From: Albibeggiatoa sp964388965
GTDB taxonomy: Bacteria; Pseudomonadota; Gammaproteobacteria; Beggiatoales; Beggiatoaceae
Assembly (NCBI GenBank): GCA_964388965.1
Contig: CAYMCP010000006.1
Coordinates: 10,580-74,579, forward strand
Length of the DNA stretch: 64,000 nucleotides
Direction: 5' to 3'
Shown: positions 1 to 8,961 of the stretch, one piece after another
Position numbering within the stretch: the first letter of the stretch is position 1
Layout: each line of letters starts with the position of its first letter
Notes under the pieces: generated by a model
The model's input: only the letters and a program-made list of their open reading frames with translations
What the model was told of the DNA's origin: nothing
Databases searched by the model: none
Program-made: the position numbers and the translations under genes

Positions 1-34
1 GCTTCGTATCCCAATGCGTGGCGTTTTTTCACAA

Positions 35-904
35 TTATTCGATATTTTGAATTTGCTCACGCATTTGATCGATCAACACTTTTAAATCTACTGCACAGCG
101 CGTTGTATCAATATGATTTGATTTCGCGCCTAATGTGTTAGCTTCGCGGTGAAGCTCTTGCACCATAAAATCTAAACGCCGTCCAATTGCAACACTTTGA
201 GTTTGGGATAAAATATTTTGAATATCAGCAATATGCACATTCGTCCGATCTAATTCCTCTGCAACATCCATCTTCTGCGCAATAATTGCGATTTCTTGCT
301 CAAGCCGCTCATGATTTAATTCAGCCAATTCCACTAACCGTGTTTGTAATCGTTCACGCTGTGCTTGCAAAATATCAGGTAAAATTTGTTTTATCGTAAC
401 AATTTGCTCTAAAATCGTATGACAACGTTGTTTAAGCAATATTGCTAATTGCTCTCCCTCTCGTTCACGTTGCAATACTAAATCGCTTAATGCTGTATCA
501 AAATGCGTTAAAATAATAGCTTGCAATGCTTCATTATCGATTTTTTCACTTTCCATGACACCTTGCCAACTCAATATATCCATGGCACTAGGCATTTGAT
601 TTGTATTAGTTAATGTATTGATACTATTGACTGCTTCAAGTAATTTTTTAACTACTGATAGATTTAAAGTAAAATCGGTTCTACTGGTATGATTTTCTTT
701 AAAATATAGACTACAATCAACTTTGCCACGCTTGAGTTGCAATTGTAATTTTTCACGAATCACGACCTCAAGACTACGAAATTCTTCAGGCAAACGAACA
801 GTTATATCTAAATAGCGATGATTAACAGAGCGCAATTCCCAACAGATAAGCCCCCATTGCTCTTGTTGCTCATTCCGTGCAAAAGCAGTCATACTACGGA
901 TCAT
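35..904 (-). CDS. yicC: YicC family endoribonuclease
   Basis: This 289-residue protein matches the YicC/YloC family throughout, with the typical start MIRSMTAFAR and a C-terminus containing the FMVQELHREANTLGAKS block that is almost invariant in the family. YicC proteins are cytoplasmic RNases linked to small-RNA turnover and stationary-phase fitness. Length is normal for the family (about 290). The gene is transcribed divergently from ampD, with only 43 bp between the two start codons, so they must share a compact promoter region. It is complete at both ends. Confidence 0.93.
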   Translation of the reverse strand: MIRSMTAFARNEQQEQWGLICWELRSVNHRYLDITVRLPEEFRSLEVVIREKLQLQLKRGKVDCSLYFKENHTSRTDFTLNLSVVKKLLEAVNSINTLTNTNQMPSAMDILSWQGVMESEKIDNEALQAIILTHFDTALSDLVLQREREGEQLAILLKQRCHTILEQIVTIKQILPDILQAQRERLQTRLVELAELNHERLEQEIAIIAQKMDVAEELDRTNVHIADIQNILSQTQSVAIGRRLDFMVQELHREANTLGAKSNHIDTTRCAVDLKVLIDQMREQIQNIE

Positions 905-947
905 GATTCATTCCTTTTAGCTCGACAAAACGAACTAGGATAAATTT

Positions 948-1520
948 ATGTCAATTAAAGTGCAATCAATAAACTTAGATTTTGCTACAGGATGGTTAAA
1001 AAATATAAAGCATTGTCCCTCGCCAAATTACGATCAACGTCCAAATAATACGGTAATCGATTTATTGGTAATTCATAGTATTAGTTTACCACCTTGTGAA
1101 TTTGGTGCGAATTATATTGATGATTTATTTTTGAATCGTTTGGATATAAAAGCACATCCTTATTTTAAAAACATTTTTAATTTGCGCGTTTCTGCTCATA
1201 TTTTAATTAAACGTAATGGTGAAATCGTGCAATATGTATCATTTCGAGATAGGGCATGGCACGCTGGACAATCTTGTTTTCAAGGGCGTGAAGTATGTAA
1301 TGATTTTTCGATTGGAATTGAATTAGAAGGCTGTGATGAAGTCGCTTATACCAATGCGCAATATCATGAATTAGTTAAATTAACGCGAATATTACAACAA
1401 GCTTATCCGCAAATTAAAACAAATCATATTGTAGGACACTGTCATATTGCGCCTGAACGTAAAACCGATCCGGGTAACTATTTTGATTGGGAACGATTTT
1501 TTACTCAACTGACCAAGTAG
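948..1520 (+). CDS. ampD: 1,6-anhydro-N-acetylmuramyl-L-alanine amidase AmpD
   Basis: AmpD removes the stem peptide from anhydromuropeptides in the cytoplasm during peptidoglycan recycling. The 190-residue protein has the amidase_2 fold signatures: the first zinc-binding His in LLVIHSISLPP, the central block HAGQSCFQGREVCNDFSIGI followed by ELEG, and the second zinc ligand region GHCHIAPERKTDPG with the catalytic Lys and Asp. There is no signal peptide, which fits cytoplasmic AmpD rather than periplasmic AmiD. A second amidase_2 gene lies at 60871-61707. Confidence 0.93.
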   Translation: MSIKVQSINLDFATGWLKNIKHCPSPNYDQRPNNTVIDLLVIHSISLPPCEFGANYIDDLFLNRLDIKAHPYFKNIFNLRVSAHILIKRNGEIVQYVSFRDRAWHAGQSCFQGREVCNDFSIGIELEGCDEVAYTNAQYHELVKLTRILQQAYPQIKTNHIVGHCHIAPERKTDPGNYFDWERFFTQLTK

Positions 1521-1740
1521 AATAAGTTCCACACGCCTGAACATTTTCCTACATTTTTTCAATCATAGTGTGGCATTTTATCGCTATCTATTTGATTTTA
1601 AACTGATGAAAATTTTAATACGATTACCCTGTTTAAATAAGCTCTACAAGTTGAATAATATACACCACATTGCGATAATGACTTTTAAAAAATATCTTCA
1701 ATTACATAGCAATTACACAGACCGAAAGGAGCTAATTATT

Positions 1741-2640
1741 ATGCAACGATTTAGCTGGCTATTAATCTTATTTCTATATTCACCCGTCACGATTGCGGAC
1801 TTGCAAGGTACATGGAAAGTAACGAGTTATCAAATTATTGGTTACACGGCATTGTCTGACGCAGAAGCACAAGCTTGGATTGGTAACACAATACATTTTG
1901 TCGGTCAATCAGCTACTTTGCGTACAGCGCGTGGCGCACAATCCTGTCAATCCACCCGCTACCAATCCAGAACAGAGGACGCAGAAGGGTATTTTCTCGT
2001 TGGTTATCACGTCAAACCGCAACAACTTGGTATCACACAACCACAAGTTACCGTTACAAGTGCTAATTGTCTTCAGGACAGTTGGATGGGGGCTTATCGT
2101 GAATTTGTCGAATATTCAGAACGGCAAATGCTGACAGATTGGGAAGGGGTATTATTGTTTTTAACGAAACAGTCCGATGGTATTGGCACGTTATCGAACG
2201 TTAATCAACCTATCATGCTCACACCACAAAATTTAGGTAGTATTACACCTGAAACTGTTTACCAATATCAAACTTTAGCACAAGCATTTACGGGTTATGA
2301 GATCGTAGCAAAACGTGGTTATACGCAAGTACGTCGTCAAGGTCGCACCAAATTTGAAATTTATCCCAATTTACACACAGGAAAAGTTGCTAAAGTATTG
2401 ATTTATGAAGATACAGTTATTGCGCCTGGTGGTGTTAAAATCGGTATGACCTACCCACAAATTTTTAACCAAGAAGGACAAATTGTAGATTGTGAAAAAA
2501 GTTTTTGGCGGGGTAAATCCACTTGTTATTATCCCAGTATGCGTGCTGTAGAATATGTTTTTAATACCACTCGCCCAAAATCTGGTGGTCAATTAACTGA
2601 AATTCACTGGACAGCAGATATTAACCTCGTCAGTCAATAA
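1741..2640 (+). CDS. Exported protein of unknown function, lipocalin-like N-terminus
   Basis: I do not recognise this gene firmly. The start at 1741 is chosen over an upstream in-frame ATG-less extension because AAGGAG lies 9 bases before it and it opens directly with a signal peptide (MQRFSWLLILFLYSPVTIAD). The mature part begins LQGTWKVTSY, which resembles the G-x-W motif of lipocalin-like proteins, and holds several Cys residues that could pair in the periplasm. The C-terminal third (PGGVKIGMTYPQIFN) weakly recalls the DUF1131 part of the RpoE-regulated lipoprotein YfeY. The stop codon is followed one base later by the ATG of the CbiM-like gene, so the two are almost certainly co-transcribed. 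Confidence 0.6.
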   Translation: MQRFSWLLILFLYSPVTIADLQGTWKVTSYQIIGYTALSDAEAQAWIGNTIHFVGQSATLRTARGAQSCQSTRYQSRTEDAEGYFLVGYHVKPQQLGITQPQVTVTSANCLQDSWMGAYREFVEYSERQMLTDWEGVLLFLTKQSDGIGTLSNVNQPIMLTPQNLGSITPETVYQYQTLAQAFTGYEIVAKRGYTQVRRQGRTKFEIYPNLHTGKVAKVLIYEDTVIAPGGVKIGMTYPQIFNQEGQIVDCEKSFWRGKSTCYYPSMRAVEYVFNTTRPKSGGQLTEIHWTADINLVSQ

Positions 2641-2641
2641 T

Positions 2642-3304
2642 ATGAGTTTTAGTGCGCAATTATTACCTAATAGCTGGTTATGGATTGGACATTTTATCTA
2701 TGCTGTTTTAATGACTTTGGCATTGTGGCGATTGCCTTGGCATCACCTGTTTAATTCGCATGACAGTCATATCTTTTTCGCTAGTTGGGTGATTTTATGG
2801 CTGGTGTGGCGACAAGGTGGCGGCATTACCGACGGTATGGAATTTCATTTATTAATGGTCACAAGCGTGACTTTAATGTTTGGTTGGCAATATGCACTGA
2901 TTACAGTTAGTATGGCGCAACTGGGTTTATCGCTTGAAGGACGAACAGAATGGGCGGCTTATTCCGTTAATGTATTATGTAATGGTGCAATTCCAATATT
3001 GATCACTTATATTCTATATCGACTGAAATATATTTTAATGCCACGTCATTTTATCATTTACATTTACATTGCCGCATTTTTTGGTGGCGCGTTGTCAATG
3101 TTAATCAGTCGGTTGACGGGTATGAGTTTATTATTACTAAGCGGCACTTATACCTTGCAAGGTTTAGGAAATGAACCATTGTTTATTATTGTGATGTTAT
3201 TTCCAGAAGCATTTTTAAATGGTCTGGTGATGACCGTATTTGTTGTGTATAAACCTGAATGGGTTAGTAGTTTTAATGATGATAAATACTTGAAAGGAAA
3301 ATAA
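2642..3304 (+). CDS. CbiM-like energy-coupling factor transporter permease
   Basis: This is a 220-residue integral membrane protein with about six hydrophobic helices. The pattern of GGGITDGMEFHLLMVTSVTLMFGWQ and a C-terminal LFPEAFLNGLVMTVFVVY matches the proteobacterial CbiM/PF01891 family, the substrate-binding membrane component of cobalt/nickel ECF transporters. The gammaproteobacterial variant usually stands alone without ATPase genes, as here. It starts one base after the previous stop. The opposite-strand FecCD permease ends 59 bp beyond. A cobalt or cobalamin-precursor role is inference. Confidence 0.72.
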   Translation: MSFSAQLLPNSWLWIGHFIYAVLMTLALWRLPWHHLFNSHDSHIFFASWVILWLVWRQGGGITDGMEFHLLMVTSVTLMFGWQYALITVSMAQLGLSLEGRTEWAAYSVNVLCNGAIPILITYILYRLKYILMPRHFIIYIYIAAFFGGALSMLISRLTGMSLLLLSGTYTLQGLGNEPLFIIVMLFPEAFLNGLVMTVFVVYKPEWVSSFNDDKYLKGK

Positions 3305-3363
3305 CTTTTATTCTTTGCCGCAAGTTTTTTTGCAATGAGTTGCAATTTATTAAAAATCGTGAA

Positions 3364-4341
3364 TTATTCCAATCGTCTTTGCATAAGCAACCATAAAAAG
3401 AAAGGTGCGCCTAACAAAGCAGTGATGACACCTAATTTTAATTCACCGCTATCCAATACCATTAAACGCACTATAAAATCAGCACTCAGTAACAATAACG
3501 CTCCGGTTAATGCACTGACAATTAATAAACGACTTGGTTGCTGTGCAACTAGGGGGCGACATAGGTGTGGTACGATTAAACCAATAAAACCAATATTACC
3601 ACTAAGTGAAACGGCTGCACCGACGCAAAGTGCCGTGCCTAATATAACTTGTAATTTTATCCACGCCATATTAAAACCTAAGCTGATTGCAACTTCTTCC
3701 CCTAAACTAAGCGCGTCTAAAGCTTTGGCTGTATTTAATAATAATATCCAACCCATTATTACTAATGGCATAATCCAATAGACATCAGTTAAACTCCGAT
3801 CAGCTAAACTTCCCATTAACCAAAATAAAATTTCCATTGCTGCATAAGGATTGGGGGCAAGATTTAATGCTAATGCAGTCATTGCTGCACTAAAACTATT
3901 GATTGCGACACCTGCTAAAATTAACGTTGTCAGATCAGGATTACGCCCAGCAAGCAAATATAGACCTAATAAACTTATTATCGCACCCAATGCGCCGCCG
4001 ATTGGCAATATAAATTGACCGTACTGCGTGAAACCAAAATAAAATACGCACACCGCACCCAAAGCCGCACCGCCAGAAACGCCGACAATACTAGGGTCAG
4101 CGAGCGGATTACGCAATAATCCTTGTAATACTGCGCCCGCTAAACCCAAACTCGCGCCAACGATTAATCCCAATAATAAACGTGGTAAACGGATTTCTTG
4201 CACGATAAGCCATGCCGTATCAGATTGTTGTGGTAATAATTGCAACAGTGAAATTTGTCCAAACCATAATCCCAGTAGAAAAACACAGATAATGCTAAGA
4301 ATGAGGACAAACCATAATTTAAAATCTTGTAATATATTCAT
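3364..4341 (-). CDS. FecCD/BtuC-family ABC transporter permease
   Basis: The 325-residue protein has around ten membrane helices and the family signatures RLPRLLLGLIVGASLGLAG, LRNPLADPSIVGVSGGAALG and GNIGFIGLIVPHLCR, which are diagnostic of FecCD permeases importing iron siderophores, heme or vitamin B12. Family length is 320-350, so it is complete. Neither a cognate ATPase nor a periplasmic binding protein is encoded nearby, so the substrate cannot be assigned. A CbiM-like gene on the opposite strand and MetH elsewhere make cobalamin plausible. The downstream end converges on the CbiM-like gene. Confidence 0.9.
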   Translation of the reverse strand: MNILQDFKLWFVLILSIICVFLLGLWFGQISLLQLLPQQSDTAWLIVQEIRLPRLLLGLIVGASLGLAGAVLQGLLRNPLADPSIVGVSGGAALGAVCVFYFGFTQYGQFILPIGGALGAIISLLGLYLLAGRNPDLTTLILAGVAINSFSAAMTALALNLAPNPYAAMEILFWLMGSLADRSLTDVYWIMPLVIMGWILLLNTAKALDALSLGEEVAISLGFNMAWIKLQVILGTALCVGAAVSLSGNIGFIGLIVPHLCRPLVAQQPSRLLIVSALTGALLLLSADFIVRLMVLDSGELKLGVITALLGAPFFLWLLMQRRLE

Positions 4342-4550
4342 TCCGTTACAATTTAATTAAATCTAACAAAATATGTTATAAATTCTAGCTAATGTAAAAT
4401 TTAAACTCGTAACAACGCACCCACATCCATCTACATTTGACGCGGTACGTCAACAGCTCATCCTACATTGCGTAGAACGAGAGGCTAGCATGACTAATAC
4501 ACTGATTTTAAAGACTTAAAATTGCGTCAAATTCAGATTGTTTCGTTTTT

Positions 4551-5384
4551 TCAAGTCTTACGAAAATGTAAAATACCCCAAGCTAAATAACCTTGTTTAC
4601 CCGCTTTAATCCAATGATTTAAGCCTACTTTCATGCGTTCGACGTAATCTAAGCTGCATACATTAACCATTTCATCATAACGAATTTCCAGCTCGCGCAA
4701 CACATAGGTGTAATGCGTAACTAATTGCTCAGTCATTTCAATAACTTTGACTGTTTCCAACCCTAAATCATTAGCCGTTTTCTGATAAAAGTCGATTGAA
4801 CCTAAACTGTCCAAATGAATGCGGTCTAAAACTGGTTGCAACACACCGTCAGGACAATCATTACTTTGCATGGGATCAGTAAAAACGAAATCACCACCTG
4901 ATTTTAAAACTCGTGCAACTTCCTTGATCACCGTCTCGCGCTGTCCGCTGTGCAAAATCGCATCTTGCGAAACCACCGCATTAAACGTTGCGTCAGCCGA
5001 AGGAATAGCCTCAAAACTTCCATCTGTGACTGTAATTTTATCGCTTAAACCTGCTTTTTCGGTTAATTCACGATTACGCTGATTTTGTATTTCACTAAGA
5101 TTTAAACACTCGACATGACAGCCGAAGGTTTCCACCAAATAACGTGCCGTACCACCATAACCTGCACCAATATCTAACACTTTTTTATTGCTGTCCAAAC
5201 TTAATTGTTCAGCAAGTTTCATTACAGTGCGGCTACTGGCTGCAAAAATGGAATTACCTTTAGGCGCATCGTATAGACCGATATGAATATCTTCACCGCC
5301 CCAAATTGCAGCGTAAAAGTTATCAGCATCATCGCTATTATAATAATTACGAGAAGTTTCAACTACTTTGGAATACTCACTCAT
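4551..5384 (-). CDS. Sarcosine/dimethylglycine N-methyltransferase (SDMT)
   Basis: This enzyme methylates sarcosine and dimethylglycine to glycine betaine with SAM in the cytoplasm, the final steps of betaine synthesis from glycine. The 277-residue protein shows the class I methyltransferase motif VLDIGAGYGGTARYL near residue 70, acidic loop residues after it, and the post-II block VVSQDAILHSG. The N-terminus YNSDDADNFYAAIWGGEDIHIG is characteristic of SDMT orthologues in halophiles. Its start overlaps the GSMT stop in the four-base ATGA arrangement, showing translational coupling. Confidence 0.9.
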   Translation of the reverse strand: MSEYSKVVETSRNYYNSDDADNFYAAIWGGEDIHIGLYDAPKGNSIFAASSRTVMKLAEQLSLDSNKKVLDIGAGYGGTARYLVETFGCHVECLNLSEIQNQRNRELTEKAGLSDKITVTDGSFEAIPSADATFNAVVSQDAILHSGQRETVIKEVARVLKSGGDFVFTDPMQSNDCPDGVLQPVLDRIHLDSLGSIDFYQKTANDLGLETVKVIEMTEQLVTHYTYVLRELEIRYDEMVNVCSLDYVERMKVGLNHWIKAGKQGYLAWGILHFRKT

Positions 5385-6220
5385 GATTGGTTCTCCTCAT
5401 CTTCATTATCATATTTTTTTTCAGCAACATGAATAAAAAAGTCTGGGTCTTCAGAACGGTGAGTTTCTTGAAAATCGGCATAAGTCGAAATTTTTTGAAA
5501 ACCGACATCACGCATCAAACCTTTCACATAGTCTTTGCGCAGCGGAAACATATTAAGATAATATACTGATTTATCAGTAGTAAATTCATACTTAAATCGT
5601 GCTAAACCATTATCCACATGTTCAGGTTCTGCCTTAACATTGTTGCCACAATAATAATAAGTATGTTTAGATGTAAAACCATTATCTAACATACCGTCAT
5701 AATTACGTTGGTCTAAAATTAAAATGCCATCATGTTTTAATGCAGCATAAAATTCTGCTAAGGCTTTACGACGGTCACGCTCAGCAAATAAATGCGTAAA
5801 TGAATTACCTAAGCAGATGACGGCATCATATTTACCGTGTATGTCGCGGTTAAGCCATCGCCAATCTGCTTGTACGGTGCGCAAAATCATATTATGTTTG
5901 CGACCATTTTTAAATGCTTGAGCCAACATTTCTGGGCTACCGTCAGCACTTACAACCTCAAATCCTGCCTTGCGTAGACGTACCGAATGAAACCCAGTAC
6001 CTGTTGCAACGTCTAAGATTTTTTTTGCACCACGTTTGCGTAGTTCTTCGATGAAAAAGTTGCCTTCGCTGTTGGCGCGCGCTTCCCAATCAATCAATTC
6101 ATCCCAACGTTCGACAAAAGATCGAATATATTCAGATTTGTATTTATCTGTTTCACGGACTTCGGTAGGATTTTTACCGTAATTTTGATGTTCTGGTTGT
6201 TTTTCATTATAGACAGCCAT
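5381..6220 (-). CDS. Glycine/sarcosine N-methyltransferase (GSMT)
   Basis: GSMT performs the first methylations of glycine to sarcosine and dimethylglycine using SAM. The 279-residue protein carries VERWDELIDWEARANSEG near the N-terminus, SAM motif I ILDVATGTGFHSVRL, and motif CLGNSFTHLF, all typical of bacterial GSMT. A strong GGAGG lies 6 bases before the start. It is first in a two-gene operon with SDMT, overlapping it by 4 bp. The separate-gene arrangement resembles Halorhodospira rather than the fused enzymes of some actinomycetes. Expression is expected to rise with salinity, by family knowledge. Confidence 0.92.
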   Translation of the reverse strand: MAVYNEKQPEHQNYGKNPTEVRETDKYKSEYIRSFVERWDELIDWEARANSEGNFFIEELRKRGAKKILDVATGTGFHSVRLRKAGFEVVSADGSPEMLAQAFKNGRKHNMILRTVQADWRWLNRDIHGKYDAVICLGNSFTHLFAERDRRKALAEFYAALKHDGILILDQRNYDGMLDNGFTSKHTYYYCGNNVKAEPEHVDNGLARFKYEFTTDKSVYYLNMFPLRKDYVKGLMRDVGFQKISTYADFQETHRSEDPDFFIHVAEKKYDNEDEENQS

Positions 6221-6733
6221 GAATGTCCTCCATTATGACAGTAGAGTTAAAATAAGAAGAGAGTTGCTTATAAAACAGCAAGAAAGAATAAAAAAACGGA
6301 TAAGTAATTATCCTGAGTAAAAAAACAACGTATACATGTAAAAAAAGAAAGATTAACATCCTATTAATAATTAAGCTTGGAATTGAGTATTGTTACTATG
6401 ATAACGTAATTTAGAGTTTATTTAAAGTTTTGTAAATTAAAGATATTTTATTTTCGTACATTTAAATTGTTTTAAATCATAGGCTTAAAAATTTTATTCG
6501 CTGGGTATTTTCCATCAAATTGACCGATAAATTTAAGTTGAGCGTTACAAGAAAAATTCTTTTAAAATAGTATGTTAAAGAAATTTCGTCCCATTTTATC
6601 CCGTCTTACTGTGTGTGATTTGGGAAAGTTTCCCTTGTCGATCTTGATTTTATTACAAACTATAATATAAAATTATAATTACCATTAGTTATAACTTATA
6701 TAAAAACCTTACCAAAACTGAGGAGAAACCTTT
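6221..6733. other. Divergent intergenic region between GSMT and prpD
   Basis: This 513-bp region is very AT-rich and has no convincing reading frame. It must hold the promoters of the leftward betaine operon and rightward prpD. Apart from the GGATAA dyad and an AGGAG ribosome-binding site just before the prpD start, no distinct element was seen. Confidence 0.5.
6298..6313. promoter_or_regulatory. Short dyad upstream of the betaine operon
   Basis: A perfect 6-bp inverted repeat GGATAA-gtaa-TTATCC lies 78-93 bp upstream of the GSMT start. Its position suits an operator in the 5' region of the operon, but no protein can be named and such dyads occur by chance in AT-rich DNA. Confidence 0.25.
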
Positions 6734-8179
6734 ATGTCAATGATTGTACGCAGCGCAGAACGTCCTGAACCAGACAAAGTATTAGTAGATATTGCTGAAT
6801 ATACAAATAGTTACAAAATAAACAGTGCTGAAGCAATGCAAACAGCACGTTACTGCTTAATGGACACATTAGGTTGTGGCTTATTGGCGTTAAGTTATCC
6901 CGCTTGTACAAAAATGTTAGGCGCGGTTGTTGACGGTGCTGAAATGCCTAATGGTGTAAGAATTCCGGGCACATCTTATCGTTTAGACCCGGTGCAAGGT
7001 GCATTTAATATTGGAGTCATGATCCGTTGGTTAGATTTTAATGATACATGGTTAGCGGCTGAATGGGGGCATCCTTCGGATAATTTGGGCGGTATTTTGG
7101 CGACTGCGGATTATTTAAGTCGTAAAAATCTTGCTGAAGGTAAAGCAGCTTTGACAATGAAAACGGTATTAGAAGCAATGATTAAATCACATGAAATTCA
7201 AGGGATTTTAGCGTTAGAAAATAGTTATAATCGTGTTGGTTTAGATCATGTACTATTGGTGCGAGTGGCTTCGACTGCGGTAGTGACTGACATGTTAGGC
7301 GGCACGAAAGATGAAATTATTAACGCTGTATCAAACGCTTGGATCGATGGTTGTGCATTGCGCACTTATCGTCACGCGCCGAATACAGGCTCTCGTAAAA
7401 GTTGGGCGGCAGGCGATGCAACCAGTCGGGCAGTACGATTAGCTTTAATTGCAATGAAAGGTGAAATGGGTTATCCATCAGCATTGACTGCAAAAACATG
7501 GGGTTATTATGATGTATTGTTCAAAGGCAATGAATTTAAATTTACGCAAAATTACGGCACTTATGTGATGGAGAACGTTTTATTTAAGATTTCATTCCCG
7601 GCAGAATTTCATGCCCAAACTGCATGTGAAGCAGCCGTTATTTTACATCCGCAGGTTAAAGATCGTTTAGACGAAATTGAAAAAATTGTGATTGAAACGC
7701 AAGAGTCTGGTGTGCGCATTATTGATAAAACTGGTCCCCTAGACAATCCAGCAGATCGTGATCATTGTATTCAATACATGGTAGCCATTCCGCTTATCAA
7801 AGGTAATTTGACAGCAGCGGATTATGAAAATGCGGTTGCCAGTCATCCTATGGTTGATCAATTACGTGATAAGATGCAAGTTATTGAAAATAAAAGATTT
7901 ACTAAAGACTATTTAGACCCTGAAAAGCGTTCTATTGGCAATGCTATTCAAATATTTTTCAAAGATGGTAGTAACACTGATCGTGTTGAAGTCGAGTATC
8001 CGATTGGTCATCGCCGTCGTCGCAACGAAGGTATCCCTGTGTTGCAAGCCAAATTTGAACGTAATTTAGCAACACGCTTATCCGCGAAAAAAACCGAGCA
8101 AATTTTAGCACTTTGTGCAGATCAAGCGCGTTTAGAACAAACTCCTGTCAATGAGTTTATGGATTTGTTTGCGCTTTAA
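6734..8179 (+). CDS. prpD: 2-methylcitrate dehydratase PrpD (MmgE/PrpD family)
   Basis: The 481-residue protein follows the MmgE/PrpD fold from end to end, including FNIGVMIRWLDFNDTWLAAEWGHPSDNLG (read as two adjoining motifs), a hallmark of PrpD proteins that dehydrate 2-methylcitrate to 2-methylaconitate in propionate breakdown and can act on citrate. Length agrees with Escherichia coli PrpD (483). TGAGGAG supplies the ribosome-binding site. No prpB, prpC or prpR is nearby, so the rest of the methylcitrate cycle must lie elsewhere or the enzyme works as a citrate dehydratase. A phosphopantetheinyl transferase follows 77 bp downstream. Confidence 0.88.
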   Translation: MSMIVRSAERPEPDKVLVDIAEYTNSYKINSAEAMQTARYCLMDTLGCGLLALSYPACTKMLGAVVDGAEMPNGVRIPGTSYRLDPVQGAFNIGVMIRWLDFNDTWLAAEWGHPSDNLGGILATADYLSRKNLAEGKAALTMKTVLEAMIKSHEIQGILALENSYNRVGLDHVLLVRVASTAVVTDMLGGTKDEIINAVSNAWIDGCALRTYRHAPNTGSRKSWAAGDATSRAVRLALIAMKGEMGYPSALTAKTWGYYDVLFKGNEFKFTQNYGTYVMENVLFKISFPAEFHAQTACEAAVILHPQVKDRLDEIEKIVIETQESGVRIIDKTGPLDNPADRDHCIQYMVAIPLIKGNLTAADYENAVASHPMVDQLRDKMQVIENKRFTKDYLDPEKRSIGNAIQIFFKDGSNTDRVEVEYPIGHRRRRNEGIPVLQAKFERNLATRLSAKKTEQILALCADQARLEQTPVNEFMDLFAL

Positions 8180-8256
8180 TCTATTTTTACGTTTCGTGTC
8201 TTGCGGAAAAGATTAAATTTTTACCAAAACGGCACGGACGTAAAAAATAATTATTT

Positions 8257-8889
8257 ATGCAACACGTTCAACTATATTACACCTATTTCGACCAGCCACT
8301 TGCTGCTAAAAAGTTTCAATCATATTTGTATACTTTACCTACTGATTTACAAATTAAAATCCAAAAATTTATACGCTGGCAAGACCAACATGCCAGTTTA
8401 TTCGCTCGATTGCTACTACAATGTGCATTACAGCCTTATCAATACAATTTGCAGCAACTGAGATATACCGAATATAAGCGACCTTTTATCAATCAAAAAA
8501 TAGATTTTAATCTAGCACATTCAGGATGTTATGTGTTATGCGCTATCAGTCCGAGCGGTCGTGTAGGTATTGACATCGAGCAAATGAGATCAATTGAAAT
8601 TCAACATTTTCGAGCCATTTTGAGTGAAAATCAATGGAACGCTGTTAAAGATAATAAAAACATCGCATTATTTTTTAAATTTTGGACTCAGAAAGAGAGT
8701 GTTATCAAAGCAGATGGGCGCGGAATGTATGTTGAATTGAAACAAATTGAACCGCTTAACAATCAGGTAAAACTAGAACAAAACACTTGGTTTTTACATC
8801 AAATTACCACATTTTTACCGGACTATATTTGTTATTTAGCTACGGATAAGCAGAAGATCAACGTAGACTTACAATTTAAAACATTTTGA
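8257..8889 (+). CDS. 4'-phosphopantetheinyl transferase, Sfp type
   Basis: This enzyme moves the phosphopantetheine arm of coenzyme A onto carrier-protein serines. The 210-residue protein has the two Sfp signatures: GRVGIDIEQMR (Mg-binding Asp and Glu) near residue 103 and FKFWTQKESVIKADGRG near residue 150, plus an upstream DFNLAHSGCYVLCAIS stretch typical of the substrate-binding part. It is shorter at the C-terminus than Sfp (224) but within family range. No polyketide or nonribosomal peptide synthetase genes are visible here, so the carrier-protein target is unknown. Confidence 0.85.
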   Translation: MQHVQLYYTYFDQPLAAKKFQSYLYTLPTDLQIKIQKFIRWQDQHASLFARLLLQCALQPYQYNLQQLRYTEYKRPFINQKIDFNLAHSGCYVLCAISPSGRVGIDIEQMRSIEIQHFRAILSENQWNAVKDNKNIALFFKFWTQKESVIKADGRGMYVELKQIEPLNNQVKLEQNTWFLHQITTFLPDYICYLATDKQKINVDLQFKTF

Positions 8890-8961
8890 TAGTTATTGCT
8901 TTGCATCTTTGAGTTACGCACTGCTGCCGCAAGCGTGTTGTGGTAGGTTAGGGTAATCACA

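Noticed and set aside
4430..4500. Repeat with the TCCTACATTGCGTAGAAC stretch also seen near 29268
   Set aside because: Similarity is limited to about a dozen bases and cannot be told from chance.
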